Assembly (NCBI GenBank): GCA_050184225.1
Contig: JBFXAN010000167.1
Coordinates: forward strand, 1 to 13,777
DNA: 13,777 bases
Source: JBFXAN01 sp050184225
GTDB taxonomy: Bacteria; Chloroflexota; Dehalococcoidia; CAUJGQ01
Reading direction: 5' to 3'
Shown: positions 11,802 through 13,777 of the stretch, piece after piece
Layout of the letters: each line of letters opens with the position of its first letter
How positions within the stretch are numbered: the stretch's first letter is position 1
Program-made: the position numbers and the translations under genes
The notes under the pieces: generated by a model
Databases searched by the model: none
The model's input: the letters and a program-made list of their open reading frames with translations, nothing else
What the model was told of the DNA's origin: nothing

Positions 11802-12839
11802 TTATATGGTCACACGCCTTCGAGGACGATGGGGAGGGCGAGAACGTGTGTAAACTCGCACACCGATGCCACCGGCGCTCCCCCATCGACCGTCCTTGTA
11901 GGTCATGATCCCGAGAGCGTGCGTCTCCGAGGTCGGCCGGCTGTCGGCCGTGTAGCGGATGTATCCACCGAAGGTGTGTGCCTTGTTCACCGTCGCATGC
12001 AGGATGCGGGCCTCCGGCAGGTTGATCGTGTAGTCCCACTGACCAACGCCGCCACCGGCCCACTCTGCAAACTGTCGAAAGTTGGCGTCCATTTGTGCCA
12101 CGCTCGCCGGCGTCGTCTCCGTCACCCGCAGGCGGCTCGTTACTCCCATCACCCGGTAGCCGGCCATCGGGTCGCCGCCGCGGGCGTTGCCGGCGTTGTC
12201 GCGCGGGCTCGCGAGCGAGACGTTTGCCCGCCGCCCGAACTGGTGGGTGCTGTTCAGCACCGACTGGTCGCGCAACGTATAGCCCAGCATCCAGTCCCGT
12301 CCCCGCCGCAGCGCCGCTTCCGCCGCATCGTTGTAGGTGACCGCGAGCGCCGCCGCCGGGGTGAAGATCGTCGAAATCAGCTCGATCCCCCAGCGTCCGT
12401 CATTATTGGTCACGGCATAGATGCCCTGACAGCGCAGGATCTTCTGTCCATCGGCCCCGAACCGGCTGTAGGTGAGGGAGCAGCCCGCCCCGACCGGATT
12501 GAACACATGTAATTCGATGCCATCGAGAATATCGTGGGCGCCTGGTTGAATGTGGCTGATCCCTCGCCCGGTAACGTTCATCGACGGCGGTGGCGCAGCG
12601 AGCAACTGGTCGACGCTCTCGATCACCACCGGCTCTGCGCCTTCATAGGTGGCGAAGGGAAAGTGGAGCGTGCCCGCCATCCCCGCCAGGTCGCGCCGGC
12701 TCAGCGCGGCGAAGTATGCCGTGAGCACGCGCATCGCCTCCGGCACCGTCGTCTCAAAGGCAACCGGATAGCGCGCATCGAGCTGTCCCAACGGATGCAA
12801 CCCGTCCGGCTTCACCGGATCGCCACTCTGCTGATTCAT
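11802..12839 (-). CDS. Protein with two NTF2/SnoaL-like halves (345 aa)
   Basis: The start ATG at 12839 is preceded by GAGGTGAGA. The N-terminal half (about 33-155) reads as a SnoaL/NTF2-like fold: a helix with AMRVLTAYFAALSRRDLAGM, then HFPFATYEG and strands such as SLTYSRFGADGQKILRCQGI and YAVTNNDGRWGIELIST. The C-terminal half (about 165-330) repeats the theme, with ANFRQFAEWAGG, LHATVNKAHTFGGYIRYTAD and LGIMTYKDGRWGSAGGIGVR. Each half ends with a D/K-G-R-W-G strand, so this is probably an internal duplication. Family members are small-molecule-binding proteins or polyketide-type cyclases; no catalytic residue can be fixed, so no reaction is assigned. The gene is monocistronic with its own terminator and appears to be host, not phage. 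Confidence 0.8.
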   Translation of the reverse strand: MNQQSGDPVKPDGLHPLGQLDARYPVAFETTVPEAMRVLTAYFAALSRRDLAGMAGTLHFPFATYEGAEPVVIESVDQLLAAPPPSMNVTGRGISHIQPGAHDILDGIELHVFNPVGAGCSLTYSRFGADGQKILRCQGIYAVTNNDGRWGIELISTIFTPAAALAVTYNDAAEAALRRGRDWMLGYTLRDQSVLNSTHQFGRRANVSLASPRDNAGNARGGDPMAGYRVMGVTSRLRVTETTPASVAQMDANFRQFAEWAGGGVGQWDYTINLPEARILHATVNKAHTFGGYIRYTADSRPTSETHALGIMTYKDGRWGSAGGIGVRVYTRSRPPHRPRRRVTI

Positions 12840-12899
12840 CGGCTCTCACCTCGTCGTGCAGCATACCGCGTCAGTCGGCCGTTCGACATGCCGTCTCCT

Positions 12900-13069
12900 G
12901 CCCTCACCCCCGACCCCTCTCCCGCCGGTGCGGGAGAGGGGAGCCTCATTCAGGCGTGGTCTTCCAGCACGGACAATCGGCCTGAAATGCCGGCTGGCGA
13001 TATTGGCAAGCCTGTGCCGATCAGGCTCCCCTCTCCCGCACCGGCGGGAGAGGGGCCGGGGGTGAGGGC
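12900..13069. repeat. Pair of REP-like elements in inverted orientation
   Basis: A 47-bp sequence at 12900-12946 recurs as its reverse complement at 13023-13069 with one mismatch (A versus G at 12913). Each arm contains its own hairpin CCCCTCTCCCG...CGGGAGAGGGG and starts CCCTCACCCCC. The 76-bp spacer has no gene. Such elements are dispersed in many bacterial genomes. Here the pair fills the divergent region between the 345-aa gene and the hydrolase gene. Confidence 0.85.
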
Positions 13070-13128
13070 TTCACCCTCACGTCCCGCGCCGGGTAGTATG
13101 AAAGTGGCCGCCGTACGGCGGATTTTCT

Positions 13129-13777
13129 ATGCGCAAACGATTATTCCTAGCCACGTCCCTCACGCTCCTGCTCGTCTCGGCGCTGATCACGCCTGGTACG
13201 GCGGCGGCACAGCGACAACCGATTCGGCTGGCCTATCTCGGCGACAGTCTGACGATGGGCCTCCACGCCTCCGCCACAGACCAGATGTATCGCGAAGTGC
13301 TCGCCCGCCGCATCCTCGATCTGCACGGCGGCTCCGTCGTCTCGACCGTGATTCAAGATCCATTCGGCCTCACCGACGACGCCCTGCGGCGCTCCGGCCC
13401 CGTCGTCGAGTCGCGGCCGGACATCATCATCCTCGAGATCGGCAATCACGAGGCGTTCACATCCAGCGACCAGGTCGACCTCTTCCCGGCGCGGTACGAG
13501 GAACTGCTCGACCGGCTGCAGGGTACCGGCGCCGTGCTCATCGCCGGCACCGTCGCCTGGTTGAACTACCCCGAGGACAGCGATGACTTTCGCCGCGCGC
13601 TCCGGGTCAACCAGATGATCCGCGACATCTGCGCCCGCCGGGGCATCACCGTCGCCGACCTCTGGTCGCCTACGGTCTTCCGCTACGACCTGTTCTCACG
13701 CCCCGGCGACCCGAGCGTGATCGATCCGTTCGACGGCGATGACCTCCATCCCAACGACGCCGGCCACATGGCGCTGG
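13129..13777 (+). CDS. Secreted SGNH/GDSL-type hydrolase (partial)
   Basis: The frame runs from the ATG at 13129 to the window end without a stop (216 residues visible). Residues 1-27 are a signal peptide (MRKR, hydrophobic core, then cleavage after TAAA). The SGNH blocks follow in order. Block I is YLGDSLTMG with nucleophile Ser40. A block II-type glycine lies near residue 80 (DPFGLTDD). Block III is EIGNHE with G105 and N106. Block V is DDLHPNDAGH with the Asp204-x-x-His207 pair. These residues make up the catalytic site of extracellular esterases/lipases of this superfamily. The C-terminus lies outside the window. The ribosome site is weak. The gene is divergent from the 345-aa gene and looks like a host gene; the substrate is unknown. 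Confidence 0.88.
   Translation, partial: MRKRLFLATSLTLLLVSALITPGTAAAQRQPIRLAYLGDSLTMGLHASATDQMYREVLARRILDLHGGSVVSTVIQDPFGLTDDALRRSGPVVESRPDIIILEIGNHEAFTSSDQVDLFPARYEELLDRLQGTGAVLIAGTVAWLNYPEDSDDFRRALRVNQMIRDICARRGITVADLWSPTVFRYDLFSRPGDPSVIDPFDGDDLHPNDAGHMAL

Noticed and set aside
12534..13586. Long plus-strand open frame across the 345-aa gene, the REP pair and the hydrolase gene.
   Set aside because: It is a shadow frame in GC-rich sequence: antisense to one real gene and out of frame with the hydrolase, with low-complexity Arg-rich translation.

Overview
The window is a GC-rich bacterial segment. It looks like a small phage-derived gene cluster lodged between the end of a CRISPR array (left) and two ordinary chromosomal genes (right). 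Host assignment is an inference only: high GC, the phage-type small zinc proteins and the CCCTCACCCCC-type REP hairpins would fit a Chloroflexota-like bacterium, but there is no rRNA or marker gene to prove it.

Left edge (1-388): two identical 37-bp CRISPR repeats separated by one 36-nt spacer, then a perfect 7-bp hairpin. No convincing gene lies between 164 and 388. A two-helix membrane miniprotein follows on the plus strand (389-655). After it come two small minus-strand genes of unknown function (718-1167 and an FlbD-like 1279-1497). Next is a gene-poor stretch (1498-1829) holding a perfect 26-nt palindrome, and then the plus-strand remnant of a ParB-like protein (1830 to about 2195). That remnant carries a second perfect palindrome of 28 nt.

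Centre (2208-11631): a tightly packed minus-strand cluster, read from right to left. It begins with a helix-turn-helix/excisionase-type protein. A lambda-O-like replication initiator follows, whose linker is encoded by two kinds of tandem repeat. Then come two small zinc-finger proteins, a coiled-coil protein, a protein with a C-terminal HTH, and a 56-aa ribbon-helix-helix protein with a GTG start. These are followed by a 1016-aa tail tape-measure protein, a tail-assembly-chaperone-like protein, a coiled-coil acidic protein, a probable structural/scaffold-like protein with internal ribosome sites, two small phage-type proteins and a two-cluster cysteine protein. Overlapping stops and starts (ATGA, TGATG) indicate translational coupling through much of the block. 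No integrase, terminase, portal, major capsid, lysis gene or attachment site is visible. If the CRISPR array and the right-hand genes really are the flanks, the element is a remnant or an unusually small tail-gene-bearing element.

Right edge (11741-13777): a minus-strand rho-independent terminator ends transcription of a 345-aa protein with two NTF2/SnoaL-like halves (11802-12839). A 289-bp divergent intergenic region with a 47-bp inverted-repeat REP pair follows. The window ends inside a secreted SGNH/GDSL hydrolase.
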